This document shows positions 1-6,705 of a stretch of 21,585 nt of DNA, one piece after another (the stretch's first letter is position 1; every line of letters begins with the position of its first letter). The position numbers were made by a program, and so were the translations under genes. The stretch lies in the NCBI GenBank assembly GCA_040382095.1, contig JBEIGB010000065.1, forward strand, positions 1 to 21,585. The letters run 5' to 3'. This DNA is from JADJPL01 sp040382095. GTDB lineage: Bacteria > Bacteroidota > Bacteroidia > Chitinophagales > Saprospiraceae. The notes beneath the pieces were generated by a model. The model saw nothing but the letters and a program-made list of their open reading frames with translations, was not told the origin of the DNA and searched no databases.

Positions 1-185
1 AGAGCCCGTCTCATAAATCATTTTGCAACACTATACGGGACAATGTAAAAATGTGCGGTGTTAAAAAGTATAATATTTTTTCACAGCCGCATTTTCAACG
101 ATTTTGCGAAGCAAAATCGTTGAAAACACGGCTCCGAAAAAATTTAATTTTGCCGCCGAAGGCGGCAAGATTTTCACACAACCCC
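1..185 (+). repeat. Composite palindromic repeat element, copy 1
   Basis: The core is a hairpin at 86-132: 22-nt arms (86-107 and 111-132) around a GAA loop, with two adjacent mismatches near the base. The centre reads TTTTGCGAAGCAAAA. It is followed by a small palindrome GCCGCCGAAGGCGGC (152-166) and the tract TTTTCACACAACCCC (171-185). The same modules recur at 4600-4795, 6457-6666 and 11195-11361. The start of the window reads GAGCCCGTCTC, a degenerate form of the outer end GAGGCTGTCTC seen in copy 3, so the left boundary is probably at or just before base 1. No coding potential is seen. It may be a MITE or a REP-like element; the sequence does not decide between them. Confidence 0.8.
120..152 (+). 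promoter_or_regulatory. Possible Bacteroidota promoter inside repeat copy 1, facing aroG
   Basis: TTG at 120-122, 22 nt, then TAATTTTG at 145-152, which matches the Bacteroidota -7 consensus TAnnTTTG in full. It points toward the DAHP synthase gene at 225. The -33 part lies in the hairpin arm, and the small GCCGCCGAAGGCGGC palindrome would form the first transcribed bases. The equivalent position in copies 2 and 4 lacks the full TAnnTTTG match, so this may be chance in A+T-rich sequence. Confidence 0.35.
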
Positions 186-224
186 AACAGGTTTAATAAG
201 TTAAACATTTAAAACATAAGAACT

Positions 225-1325
225 ATGCAAATGCACATTCGACCCATCATTGAGCGCAAGGAAAACCGGCCGATTCTGATTGCAGGCCCTTGCAGCGCTG
301 AGACAGAAGAACAGGTTCTGGAAACTGCACATGGCCTGGCGGCCCTGGGCTATGTTGACTTATTCCGGGCGGGAATCTGGAAGCCGCGTACCCGTCCGGG
401 GGAGTTTGAGGGGATTGGGACGGTTGGGTTGAGCTGGTTGCGCAGGGTAAAAGAAGAGACCGGACTGCGGACCACTACAGAAGTGGCAAATACCCAGCAC
501 GTTTTTGAAGCACTGAAATATGGGGTGGATGTGCTCTGGTTGGGCGCCCGCACAACGGTGAACCCTTTTTCCGTACAGGAAGTTGCAGATGCCCTCAAAG
601 GGGTAGATATCCCGGTAATTGTCAAAAATCCGGTTAACCCGGACCTGAAATTATGGATTGGCGCCATCGAGCGGATTTACAATGCGGGTATCCGCAGGAT
701 TGCGGCCGTTCATCGTGGGTTTTCCCACCACGGGGATTCTTCCTACCGGAACGTACCCCGCTGGCAAATCCCGATCGAACTCCGCCGCTTATACCCCGAT
801 TTGCAGATCATCTGTGACAACAGCCATATCTGTGGGCGCAGGGATACGCTTTTCGATGTCGCCCAGCGTGCATTTGACCTTAGCTATGACGGGGTCATGA
901 CGGAAGTACATCCAAGGCCGGACGAAGCCTGGAGCGATGCTGCCCAGCAAATCACTCCTGTGCAATATGGCGATTTGGTATCCCGGATCAAGCTGCGCCA
1001 GATAACTTCAGATGATCCTGAATATGTCCATAATATCGAGCACCTCCGCCATGAAATAGACGAAATTGACGAAGAACTGCTCAACCTTCTCGGTCGCCGG
1101 ATGCTGCTTGCCCAGGGTATCGGTCGCTACAAGAAGCGCAATAATATCGCTATCCTGCAATCCGACCGATGGGCAGAAATCCTGGGCCGCGCAATTACCA
1201 AAGGCAAGGCAAAGGGGTTGAGCGAGGATTTCGTCACCATCCTGTTGCGTTCAATTCATGAAGAGTCTATCAACCATCAGCAGAAAGTGATGTTGGAAGA
1301 AGAAATTAAAAAGGGGGTCTCCTGA
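225..1325 (+). CDS. Bifunctional DAHP synthase / chorismate mutase (366 aa)
   Basis: This enzyme should condense phosphoenolpyruvate with erythrose 4-phosphate to start the shikimate pathway, and also convert chorismate to prephenate. Residues 1 to about 260 are a type I-beta (KDPG-aldolase-like) DAHP synthase, with AGPCSAE, FRAGIWKPRTRPGEFEG, LWLGARTTVNPF, the IVKNPVNPD lysine motif, CDNSHICG and TEVHPRPDEAWSDA; the Cys, His and Glu in these motifs are the family's metal ligands. Residues about 270-366 are an AroQ-type chorismate mutase (HEIDEIDEELLNLLGRRM, then GRYKK and SDRWAEIL). In such fusions, common in Bacteroidota, the mutase domain also serves in allosteric control by prephenate or end products; that is family knowledge. 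ATG 225 is used; a second in-frame ATG at 231 is equally possible. The gene stands alone, 123 nt before the crotonase gene. Confidence 0.95.
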   Translation: MQMHIRPIIERKENRPILIAGPCSAETEEQVLETAHGLAALGYVDLFRAGIWKPRTRPGEFEGIGTVGLSWLRRVKEETGLRTTTEVANTQHVFEALKYGVDVLWLGARTTVNPFSVQEVADALKGVDIPVIVKNPVNPDLKLWIGAIERIYNAGIRRIAAVHRGFSHHGDSSYRNVPRWQIPIELRRLYPDLQIICDNSHICGRRDTLFDVAQRAFDLSYDGVMTEVHPRPDEAWSDAAQQITPVQYGDLVSRIKLRQITSDDPEYVHNIEHLRHEIDEIDEELLNLLGRRMLLAQGIGRYKKRNNIAILQSDRWAEILGRAITKGKAKGLSEDFVTILLRSIHEESINHQQKVMLEEEIKKGVS

Positions 1326-1448
1326 TCTTTAGGGCCCGGATAAAGGTTAAATTAGCGGGGCATTCCGTTGCAGTGTTTGCTTTAAACTTAATTTATTCTT
1401 CACGCCTCTTAGGGCATAACCCTGGAGAAAACCTAGAATTGTCCATTT

Positions 1449-2231
1449 ATGGAATATCAAAATCTCGTTATCGGACAGGACGGCGAGTGCCTGGTCGTGA
1501 CCATCAACAGGGAAAAGGCTTTGAACGCCTTAAACCGACAGACGATGGAAGAGCTGCGCTGTTTTTTTGGGGAAGATCTTCCTGCCCGGCAGGGTATCAG
1601 GGGGGTAGTCCTGACCGGAGCGGGCGAAAGGGCATTTGTGGCCGGTGCGGACATAAAGGAATTCCAGGAAGTAAAAGCTGGTCAGGGAGCAGAACTGGCA
1701 AGGCGCGGCCATGATATTTTCTTCCTGATCGAGCGTTCCACCGTTCCGGTGGTGGCAGCGGTGAACGGTTTTGCCCTTGGGGGTGGGTGTGAGCTGGCTA
1801 TGGCTTGTCATCTGCGTATCGCAGGGGAAGGCGCAAAGTTTGGCCAGCCCGAAGTCAACCTGGGGATTATTCCGGGGTATGGCGGCACACAGCGCCTTAT
1901 TCAGTATATTGGCAAGACGAAGGCGATGGAGCTGCTTCTTACTGCCGATATGATCGGCGCTGAAGAAGCACTGCGCCTCGGCCTGGTCAATGCCGTGGTG
2001 CCAGCAGGGGAAGAGGTGGCTGCGGCTAAAGCCCTGCTCGGGAAAATTGCCGCGAAAGGTCCTGTTGCGGTATCCAAAATTATCGCTTCGGTCAATGCCT
2101 TTTTTGACAAGTCCAAAGATGGGTTCGATGAAGAGGTGGAGGCATTCGGCGTTACTACCCGGACTAATGACTTTATAGAGGGTGCGGCTGCCTTCGTGGA
2201 AAAAAGGAAACCCGTTTTCACGGGTTCCTGA
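1449..2231 (+). CDS. Enoyl-CoA hydratase/isomerase family protein (crotonase), 260 aa
   Basis: A full-length crotonase-fold protein, probably hydrating trans-2-enoyl-CoA to 3-hydroxyacyl-CoA in fatty acid or amino acid catabolism. Visible motifs are the oxyanion-hole strand RAFVAGADIKEF, the GGGCELAMACHLRIA helix carrying the first catalytic Glu, and FGQPEVNLGIIPGYGGTQRL with the second. Having both Glu residues argues for a true hydratase rather than a diverged decarboxylase or thioesterase. Length matches the family (about 255-265). ATG 1449 fits the conserved N-terminus, which reaches its first strand (LVVTINREKALNAL) at once. It follows the DAHP synthase gene in the same direction, but the 123-nt gap makes cotranscription uncertain. 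Its last 26 bases double as the terminator hairpin of the convergent hpf gene. The exact substrate cannot be read from sequence. Confidence 0.93.
   Translation: MEYQNLVIGQDGECLVVTINREKALNALNRQTMEELRCFFGEDLPARQGIRGVVLTGAGERAFVAGADIKEFQEVKAGQGAELARRGHDIFFLIERSTVPVVAAVNGFALGGGCELAMACHLRIAGEGAKFGQPEVNLGIIPGYGGTQRLIQYIGKTKAMELLLTADMIGAEEALRLGLVNAVVPAGEEVAAAKALLGKIAAKGPVAVSKIIASVNAFFDKSKDGFDEEVEAFGVTTRTNDFIEGAAAFVEKRKPVFTGS
2200..2228 (-). terminator. Intrinsic terminator for hpf, embedded in the crotonase 3' end
   Basis: On the minus strand GGAACCCG (2228-2221), a 6-nt loop and CGGGTTTCC (2214-2206) form an 8-bp stem with one bulged base, followed directly by six T residues (2205-2200). It lies 12 nt past the hpf stop codon. 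On the plus strand no T-run follows, so it should act only on hpf transcripts. Confidence 0.75.
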
Positions 2232-2239
2232 TCTCCAAA

Positions 2240-2545
2240 TCAGTGGATTTCGTTGATTTGTTTTTTGAGTTCCCGGATTTGCCTTTTCAGCTTGTCGGCT
2301 GCCCCGGCGATGGCTTTTTCGAAAGTTTCTGCGGACTCATCCGCGTAAAGGGTGGCGCCGGGCACGTTCACTTCAATTTCTACTTTTCGGGTATCTTTGT
2401 GATTAAAGCGGTTTACGTCGTCTTTCAGAAAGACCTTTGCACTTTGAATCCGGTCAAAAAAGACGGTTAGTTTGGTTACTTTTTCTTCGATCAGTTGCTG
2501 TAGCGGTTCGCTTACGGAAAAAGGAGCTTGAACGTCAATTCTCAT
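2240..2545 (-). CDS. hpf: Ribosome hibernation-promoting factor, short form (101 aa)
   Basis: Related to the HPF/YfiA (RaiA) family, which binds the 30S decoding channel and keeps ribosomes inactive in stationary phase or stress. The whole protein is one HPF domain with its beta-alpha-beta pattern, starting MRIDVQAPFSVSEPL, then FFDRIQSAKVFLKDD, KVEIEVNVPGATLYA, and a basic C-terminal helix (AADKLKRQIRELKKQ). At 101 residues it lacks the C-terminal dimerisation domain of long HPF. ATG 2545 begins right at the first strand. It is convergent with the crotonase gene and has its own terminator. No clear TAnnTTTG promoter was found upstream. Confidence 0.93.
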   Translation of the reverse strand: MRIDVQAPFSVSEPLQQLIEEKVTKLTVFFDRIQSAKVFLKDDVNRFNHKDTRKVEIEVNVPGATLYADESAETFEKAIAGAADKLKRQIRELKKQINEIH

Positions 2546-2877
2546 GTTCGGGCTATTTTGAAGTGAAGTAAAATCCTGTCGTGGCTTCGGATAATGTTGA
2601 GGTAGCCAAACGCTGTATAATATCTTTTTACAATAGCAATGTAAGGATTATTTTTTGAGAATGCCCTGATCCCGGTCAAGTGTTTTTGCTGATTTTAATC
2701 ATAGGGCGGGTTCATTATTCAACAGATCGGTTGTCCTGATCGAATCTGTTTGTTTCGATGGAATCATCATGGATTAAAAAAGGCTTTTGTGATCTACAGG
2801 ATCTTTTTTCTGAGCTGTGTAGCCCGGGCAAGTTCCTTTAAAGAGGCTTTATATGGAGCAAAAACCTCTGAACATGG
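2546..2877. other. Intergenic region between hpf start and the lysozyme-like gene
   Basis: 332 nt with no open frame resembling a protein. It holds the hpf leader and whatever terminates the gene at 2878. A short GATC-TACAG-GATC sequence followed by six T lies near 2792-2810 on the plus strand, but the stem is only 4 bp and no plus-strand gene precedes it. I see no confident promoter, RNA gene or repeat-family copy. Confidence 0.5.
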
Positions 2878-4542
2878 TCAATCGTTGATTTCCATGATGA
2901 TATCGGGGTAATCCGAAGGTGCATAGAAGGGTGGCGGGGGGACTTCCTTCAAAGGTGCGGTGATATTTCCCGGGGCTTCATAGCTCAGGGGCATGAGGAC
3001 GGAGCTGCGTATGGCGAGGTCTGTTGAACCCATCTGGAATGAACCGCGTTCCGTGGAAAGCCAGCCTTGCCGGACGCCTTCGTACATTTTTTCGGCACGC
3101 TTGCCTGCGGATGTCATAGGCAAGGTAGTATTTTCCTTGTAGGATTCGCGTACGGAAAGATAGGCATTGATGAGGGTGAGTTCTTCCTGGTCGGTCCAGA
3201 ACATGGGGTTAGTGGTGAGCCCGGTATTCAGCATGGCCTGTTCGACGCATTTAGCTACCCATGAAGGCCGGTTGACATGGTTATCGAGCAGGAGGGCTAC
3301 CCCATAGGAAGAAGTAATCAATTTATTGAGTGTGAACCCCATCGCCGTATAACTATCCTTCCAGTAGAAATTTTTCAGCCGGCTAATGGCGTGTTCGATC
3401 TGTACGGCCTGAACATCTGGTTCCTGCGCTGCCCGCCAGAAGCGGAAAGCATATTTTGGTTCCCGGAATATATCCTTCTGCAGGGGCATACCCATCGGTA
3501 TCCCCTGGTGGGTGAGGTAGCCATAAGTCGTATTGGTATCTTCACTCACATCAATGCCATGGGCACCGAAAAAGGTCTGGTAGGTACCTGGATAGAAGGA
3601 TTTGATTTTTTTGAGCAAAGCCGGTAATTCCCCCATCCTGTTTTCCTGACCGAGGGTCCACTGGAAGATCCCTACGCTGAGAAAACCTTTATCGTAAGTG
3701 TTGATGCCATCGAAGCTACCCTCGTTCAGAGATACCGCCTTCATTACCGCGATGGCGCTGGGGCTGAGTTCCAGGCTGGTAAGCTGCCCGGCATAATCAT
3801 TAATGAAACGGGTAATGGAGTGCGAACCGCCCGTCGAAAGGCCAATTGGTGAATGCTTTTTGAAGCGCACCTGCAGCGTCCCGTCGCTCACAGCAACGAA
3901 GTCGGGTGCGACGACAATATCCAGTTCTGTGATGATTTGTCCGGCAATTGGGTCTAGCGGAGAAGAACCAGGTGAACCTTCATTTAACTGAAAGTCTCCA
4001 CCATAGCAGGGTTTCAGATCTGAAACTATTGACTGGGCGATCGGCACTGTGAGCTGTAAGGTGGCAGGCTGTCCTTTCTGCCGGGCATAGACGCTAATAC
4101 CAAAACGGGTATCTTCCTCGAAAATATCGAGGTTTTCCAGGATGACATTGAGCTGCCGGGTCCCGAAATTATCGGGATCGTCAAGATTAAAAGCAGTGTT
4201 GAGATCCTGATTGGAGAGTGCACGCTGTATCAGAAGTAGCCCTTCGATGGCGTCGTATCGCTGTAACATGAGGTGGAGCAGGGCCGGAGACACCCCCATG
4301 CCGTCGCTTTGTGCCCGGTTGCGCGATGCGAAGGTACGGATAGCCTGGATCATTTCCTCCCCATAGAAGGAGCGGTCCGGATTACGGTCGTATTGCAGCT
4401 CTTTGCCGAAGCCAAGTACAGTGAGTAATTCGTGCAATGCAGTAACATATTGATTACTGCTCCGGAGCTGCAGGAAAGCATCGGCGTTATTCGTACGCAG
4501 TAAATCCAGGAGCGCTTCCTTGTTTGAGTTCAATAGCGGCAT
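2878..4542 (-). CDS. Leaderless protein with PG-binding-like and lysozyme-like domains (554 aa)
   Basis: Not matched to a named family with certainty. Residues about 30-105 resemble a peptidoglycan-binding (PG_binding_1-like) three-helix unit: ALHELLTVLGFGKEL, RSFYGEEMIQAIRTF, then SDGMGVSPALLHLML. Residues about 120-235 are an uncharacterised middle part. From about 255 there is a lysozyme/transglycosylase-like pattern: AVMKAVSLNEGSFDGINTYD, LSVGIFQWTLGQ and GELPALL. Glu274 in the NEG motif is a candidate general acid. There is no signal peptide and no membrane segment, so export would need a holin, a contractile apparatus or lysis. The frame can be extended to a TTG at 4548, but ATG 4542 is preferred. 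No structural, immunity or secretion gene lies next to it. Hydrolase activity is inference; the tail (about 500-554) is proline-rich and low in information. Confidence 0.75.
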   Translation of the reverse strand: MPLLNSNKEALLDLLRTNNADAFLQLRSSNQYVTALHELLTVLGFGKELQYDRNPDRSFYGEEMIQAIRTFASRNRAQSDGMGVSPALLHLMLQRYDAIEGLLLIQRALSNQDLNTAFNLDDPDNFGTRQLNVILENLDIFEEDTRFGISVYARQKGQPATLQLTVPIAQSIVSDLKPCYGGDFQLNEGSPGSSPLDPIAGQIITELDIVVAPDFVAVSDGTLQVRFKKHSPIGLSTGGSHSITRFINDYAGQLTSLELSPSAIAVMKAVSLNEGSFDGINTYDKGFLSVGIFQWTLGQENRMGELPALLKKIKSFYPGTYQTFFGAHGIDVSEDTNTTYGYLTHQGIPMGMPLQKDIFREPKYAFRFWRAAQEPDVQAVQIEHAISRLKNFYWKDSYTAMGFTLNKLITSSYGVALLLDNHVNRPSWVAKCVEQAMLNTGLTTNPMFWTDQEELTLINAYLSVRESYKENTTLPMTSAGKRAEKMYEGVRQGWLSTERGSFQMGSTDLAIRSSVLMPLSYEAPGNITAPLKEVPPPPFYAPSDYPDIIMEIND

Positions 4543-4599
4543 ACTCAAAGCGTTTCATACTTGTTCGACAAATCATTGACGTACATTATAACGCAGGTA

Positions 4600-4795
4600 G
4601 GCGTAAAGAAAGTATTCCCACAAAGGACGCACTGAAGACCATACAGCACAAAGACCCTCTGGCGGCTTGTACCGTCAAAGAATTTTTCAGGGTTCCGTTT
4701 CCACTGATTTTGCTTCGAAAAATCAGTGGAAACGGAACCCTGAAAAATATTTATTCTGCCGCCGTAGGTGGCGGGATACTTTTTATACAATCCCG
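4600..4795 (+). repeat. Composite palindromic repeat element, copy 2 (loop inverted)
   Basis: A 65-nt hairpin lies at 4683-4747: 31-nt arms with one G/A mismatch around a TTC loop. To its right are GCCGCCGTAGGTGGC (4758-4772) and a degraded TACTTTTTATACAATCCC tract; to its left, inverted GGAATACTTT-like sequence near 4607-4618. Relative to the other copies the loop is the reverse complement (TTC instead of GAA) while the right flank keeps its orientation. The element lies between the start of the lysozyme-like gene and the end of rplT, so it may be in the leader of the former or the trailer of the latter. Confidence 0.75.
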
Positions 4796-4802
4796 ATACA
4801 CA

Positions 4803-4858
4803 ATCAGGGGCATATTTTACGCTGGTTACAGCGATATGCCTTACACATAATCCCTGAT
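4803..4858 (-). terminator. Nested hairpin downstream of rplT, possible transcript end
   Basis: Three nested inverted segments: ATCAGGG/CCCTGAT (4803-4809, 4852-4858), GGCATAT/ATATGCC (4809-4815, 4834-4840) and CGCTG/CAGCG (4820-4824, 4829-4833) with a GTTA loop. It begins 42 nt past the rplT stop. No T-run follows on the minus strand, so it is not a standard intrinsic terminator. It could stabilise the 3' end or be an eroded repeat. Confidence 0.35.
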
Positions 4859-4899
4859 GACTGATGGGATGGTTTCAAAGTATTTTTGGACAGGTCCGA

Positions 4900-5244
4900 C
4901 TAGCGTACGGAGTCCAGAACAGCTTTGAACGTTTCAGGATGGTTGAGCGCGAGATCGGCGAGTACTTTCCGGTTGAGATCCACCCCTTGTTGATCGAGCG
5001 CATGGATCAGGCGGGAGTAGGAAGTGCCGTGGGCACGGGCGCCAGCATTAATACGTGCGATCCAGAGGCGGCGGAAGGCGCGTTTTTTGGAGCGGCGGTC
5101 GCGGTATGCATAGCCCATGGCTTTATCCAGGGCATTTTTAGCTACGGTGAGTACGTTTTTGCGTGCGCCGAAGAAGCCGCGCGTAGCTTTGAGCATTTTC
5201 TTGCGCCTTTGTCTTGACGCGACGGCATTTACTGAACGTGGCAT
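4900..5244 (-). CDS. rplT: 50S ribosomal protein L20 (114 aa)
   Basis: L20 binds 23S rRNA early in large-subunit assembly. The sequence is typical along its length: MPRSVNAVASRQRRKKMLK, RGFFGARKNVLTVAK, YAYRDRRSKKRAFRRLWIAR, INAGARAHGTSYSRLIHAL and a C-terminal LADLALNHPETFKAVLD. ATG 5244 gives the normal family length of about 115; a longer frame from a TTG at 5310 would add 22 non-homologous residues and is rejected. It is last in infC-rpmI-rplT, 72 nt after rpmI. In enterobacteria L20 represses this operon through its leader; I see no evidence either way here. Confidence 0.97.
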   Translation of the reverse strand: MPRSVNAVASRQRRKKMLKATRGFFGARKNVLTVAKNALDKAMGYAYRDRRSKKRAFRRLWIARINAGARAHGTSYSRLIHALDQQGVDLNRKVLADLALNHPETFKAVLDSVR

Positions 5245-5316
5245 AATGGTAGTTTTGTGCAATACCGGGACCTTATCGGGGTACTTTGAACCGGTATTCT
5301 CGTTAAACAATAGAAA

Positions 5317-5514
5317 TTATCCTACGGCAAGCATGCGTTTTACGCGATGCTCTTCTGCCTGGCAGACTAAGCCTGCATCGCGGTTTTTCAACTTCGCTTT
5401 CTTGCTTTTGTTGCGCATAAGGTGCGAAGAATTCGCATGGAAACGCTTGACCTTTCCGGAGCCGGTGAGGCGGAAGCGTTTTTTTGCGCTGGAATGCGTT
5501 TTCATTTTTGGCAT
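5317..5514 (-). CDS. rpmI: 50S ribosomal protein L35 (65 aa)
   Basis: A small basic protein of the large subunit, with the diagnostic start MPKMKTHSSAKKRFRLTGSG, then KVKRFHANSSHLMRNKSKK and the HRVKRMLAV end. Length is exactly that of the family. ATG 5514 is unambiguous. It sits between infC (217 nt upstream) and rplT (72 nt downstream), the usual gene order. The long upstream gap holds its own promoter-like sequence at 5535-5567, so rpmI-rplT may be transcribed separately from infC. Confidence 0.97.
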   Translation of the reverse strand: MPKMKTHSSAKKRFRLTGSGKVKRFHANSSHLMRNKSKKAKLKNRDAGLVCQAEEHRVKRMLAVG

Positions 5515-5534
5515 ATACGTGATTTTTCGGAACG

Positions 5535-5567
5535 CAAATATAGCTATTTATTTGTCAAGTGGGCAAA
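5535..5567 (-). promoter_or_regulatory. Bacteroidota-type promoter before rpmI
   Basis: On the minus strand TTTG (5567-5564), 21 nt, then TATATTTG (5542-5535): a full match to TTTG-N(17-23)-TAnnTTTG. The predicted transcript starts only about 15 nt before the rpmI start codon, so the leader would be very short, leaving little room for an L20-type autoregulatory leader on this transcript. Confidence 0.65.
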
Positions 5568-5731
5568 AAAAATCGAACTTATTGCGGATAGCGGGGATTA
5601 TGGCGCTATTCGAAAAACCGGGCTTGCTGCGGCAGGTCGGCATAAAAAAGGCACTACTTGTCCGCACGACCGCTTTTTGAGGGCAGATATCCTGGCTACA
5701 TGGCCGAAAAAAGCGTAAGGTGGCGGTTGAT

Positions 5732-6340
5732 TTACTTTTTCTTCGCTGATTTTTTTGGTGCGACCATAACGATCATGCGGCGGCCTTCGAGTTTTGGCAG
5801 GGATTCCGGGGCGCCGGCATCTTCCAGTTCTTTGAGGAAGCGGAGGAGCAGGAGTTCGCCACGATCTTTAAAGACGATAGTCCTTCCCCTGAAGTTGACG
5901 TAAGCTTTGACTTTGGCCCCTTCTTCGAGGAAGCTTTTTGCATGGCGCACCTTGAATTCGAAGTCGTGGTCATCGGTATTCGGTCCGAAGCGGATTTCTT
6001 TGACGACGGTTTTAGCGGCTTTTGCTTTGAGTTCTTTTTCCTTTTTCTTTTTCTCGTAAAGGAATTTGTTGAAATCAATAATCCTTACGACAGGCGGAGC
6101 GGCATTCGGGGATATTTCGACAACATCGAGGGTCAGTTTTTCAGCCCAATCGCGGACGTCGCGAGTGTTATAGACTTCACCCGCTTTGATTTCCTTACCT
6201 GCTGCGTTGCTGATTTCGTCCATATTTTCACCTACCAGGCGGACCTGAGGGATACGGATGAGTTCGTTGATCCGGAATGGCTGGGAACCTTGTTTAGAGC
6301 CTTGCTCGGTATTCGAGGGAGAATTCGTGCGCTTTGCCAA
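5732..6340 (-). CDS. infC: Translation initiation factor IF-3 (about 202 aa), non-ATG start
   Basis: IF-3 binds the 30S subunit, prevents premature 50S joining and checks the start codon and initiator tRNA. The N-domain shows FRINELIRIPQVRLVGEN and DVVEISPNAAPPVVRIIDF, the linker helix is the lysine-rich YEKKKKEKELKAKAAKT, and the C-domain has VKEIRFGPNTDDHDFEFKVR, KVKAYVNFRGR and GRRMIVMVAP. No ATG exists between the upstream in-frame stop (6368-6370) and the conserved N-domain. TTG at 6338-6340 is chosen; an in-frame ATT at 6362-6364 is the alternative. Non-AUG starts of infC are known from E. coli (AUU), where IF-3 thereby limits its own synthesis. The C-terminus ends in a basic KKSAKKK tail. 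It heads infC-rpmI-rplT. Confidence 0.95.
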   Translation of the reverse strand: MAKRTNSPSNTEQGSKQGSQPFRINELIRIPQVRLVGENMDEISNAAGKEIKAGEVYNTRDVRDWAEKLTLDVVEISPNAAPPVVRIIDFNKFLYEKKKKEKELKAKAAKTVVKEIRFGPNTDDHDFEFKVRHAKSFLEEGAKVKAYVNFRGRTIVFKDRGELLLLRFLKELEDAGAPESLPKLEGRRMIVMVAPKKSAKKK

Positions 6341-6345
6341 ATGAT

Positions 6346-6450
6346 TTAGGTTTTGTGTGAAAATAGTTTATTAAGGAGTTTTGTCATACGTCAGGGGTTG
6401 TGCGAAAAGTTATTTTTGCCATCAAAGCAGCTTATGCTGCCAAATAATAC
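6346..6450 (-). repeat. Inverted repeat-family fragments in the infC leader
   Basis: Read on the minus strand this stretch holds two degraded copies of the TTTTCACACAACCCC tract: ATAACTTTTCGCACAACCCC (6413-6394) and TATTTTCACACAAAACC (6365-6349). It also holds a small palindrome GCAGC-TTAT-GCTGC beside TATTATTTGGCAGC, resembling the GCCGCC-palindrome module. Together they look like a partial element in opposite orientation to copy 3, abutting it and reaching to the infC start. Confidence 0.5.
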
Positions 6451-6456
6451 TTTTTT

Positions 6457-6666
6457 GAGGCTGTCTCATCAGTATTATGCCACCGAAAACGGCGCTCTAA
6501 AAAATATTCTTTGGCGGCAAAAGTGTTTTCACACAACCGCGTAACATTTTTGAAACGCCGATTTTGTTGATTTTGCGAAGCAAAATCAACAAAATCGGCG
6601 TTTGACTTGAGCGACAACCTCTTCAACACTTGTTTTACCACCTTTGGCAATCCTTTTGAGACAGCC
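6457..6666 (+). repeat. Composite palindromic repeat element, copy 3
   Basis: A perfect 24-bp hairpin with GAA loop lies at 6553-6603 around the core TTTTGCGAAGCAAAA. Upstream are a degraded GCCACCGAAAACGGC palindrome, TATTCTTTGGCGGC and TTTTCACACAACCGC. Outer inverted ends are GAGGCTGTCTC (6457-6467) and GAGACAGCC (6658-6666). An internal end-like GAGCGACAACCTC is at 6609-6621. This copy shows the terminal inverted repeats best. It fills the space between clpC and infC. Confidence 0.75.
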
Positions 6667-6705
6667 GGATGTGGCATTTTCAGTATATTTTACCAGTGCA
6701 GGCCA

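Noticed and set aside
5245..5310. N-terminal extension of L20 from a TTG
   Set aside because: It adds 22 residues not found in L20, while ATG 5244 gives the conserved MPRSVN start.
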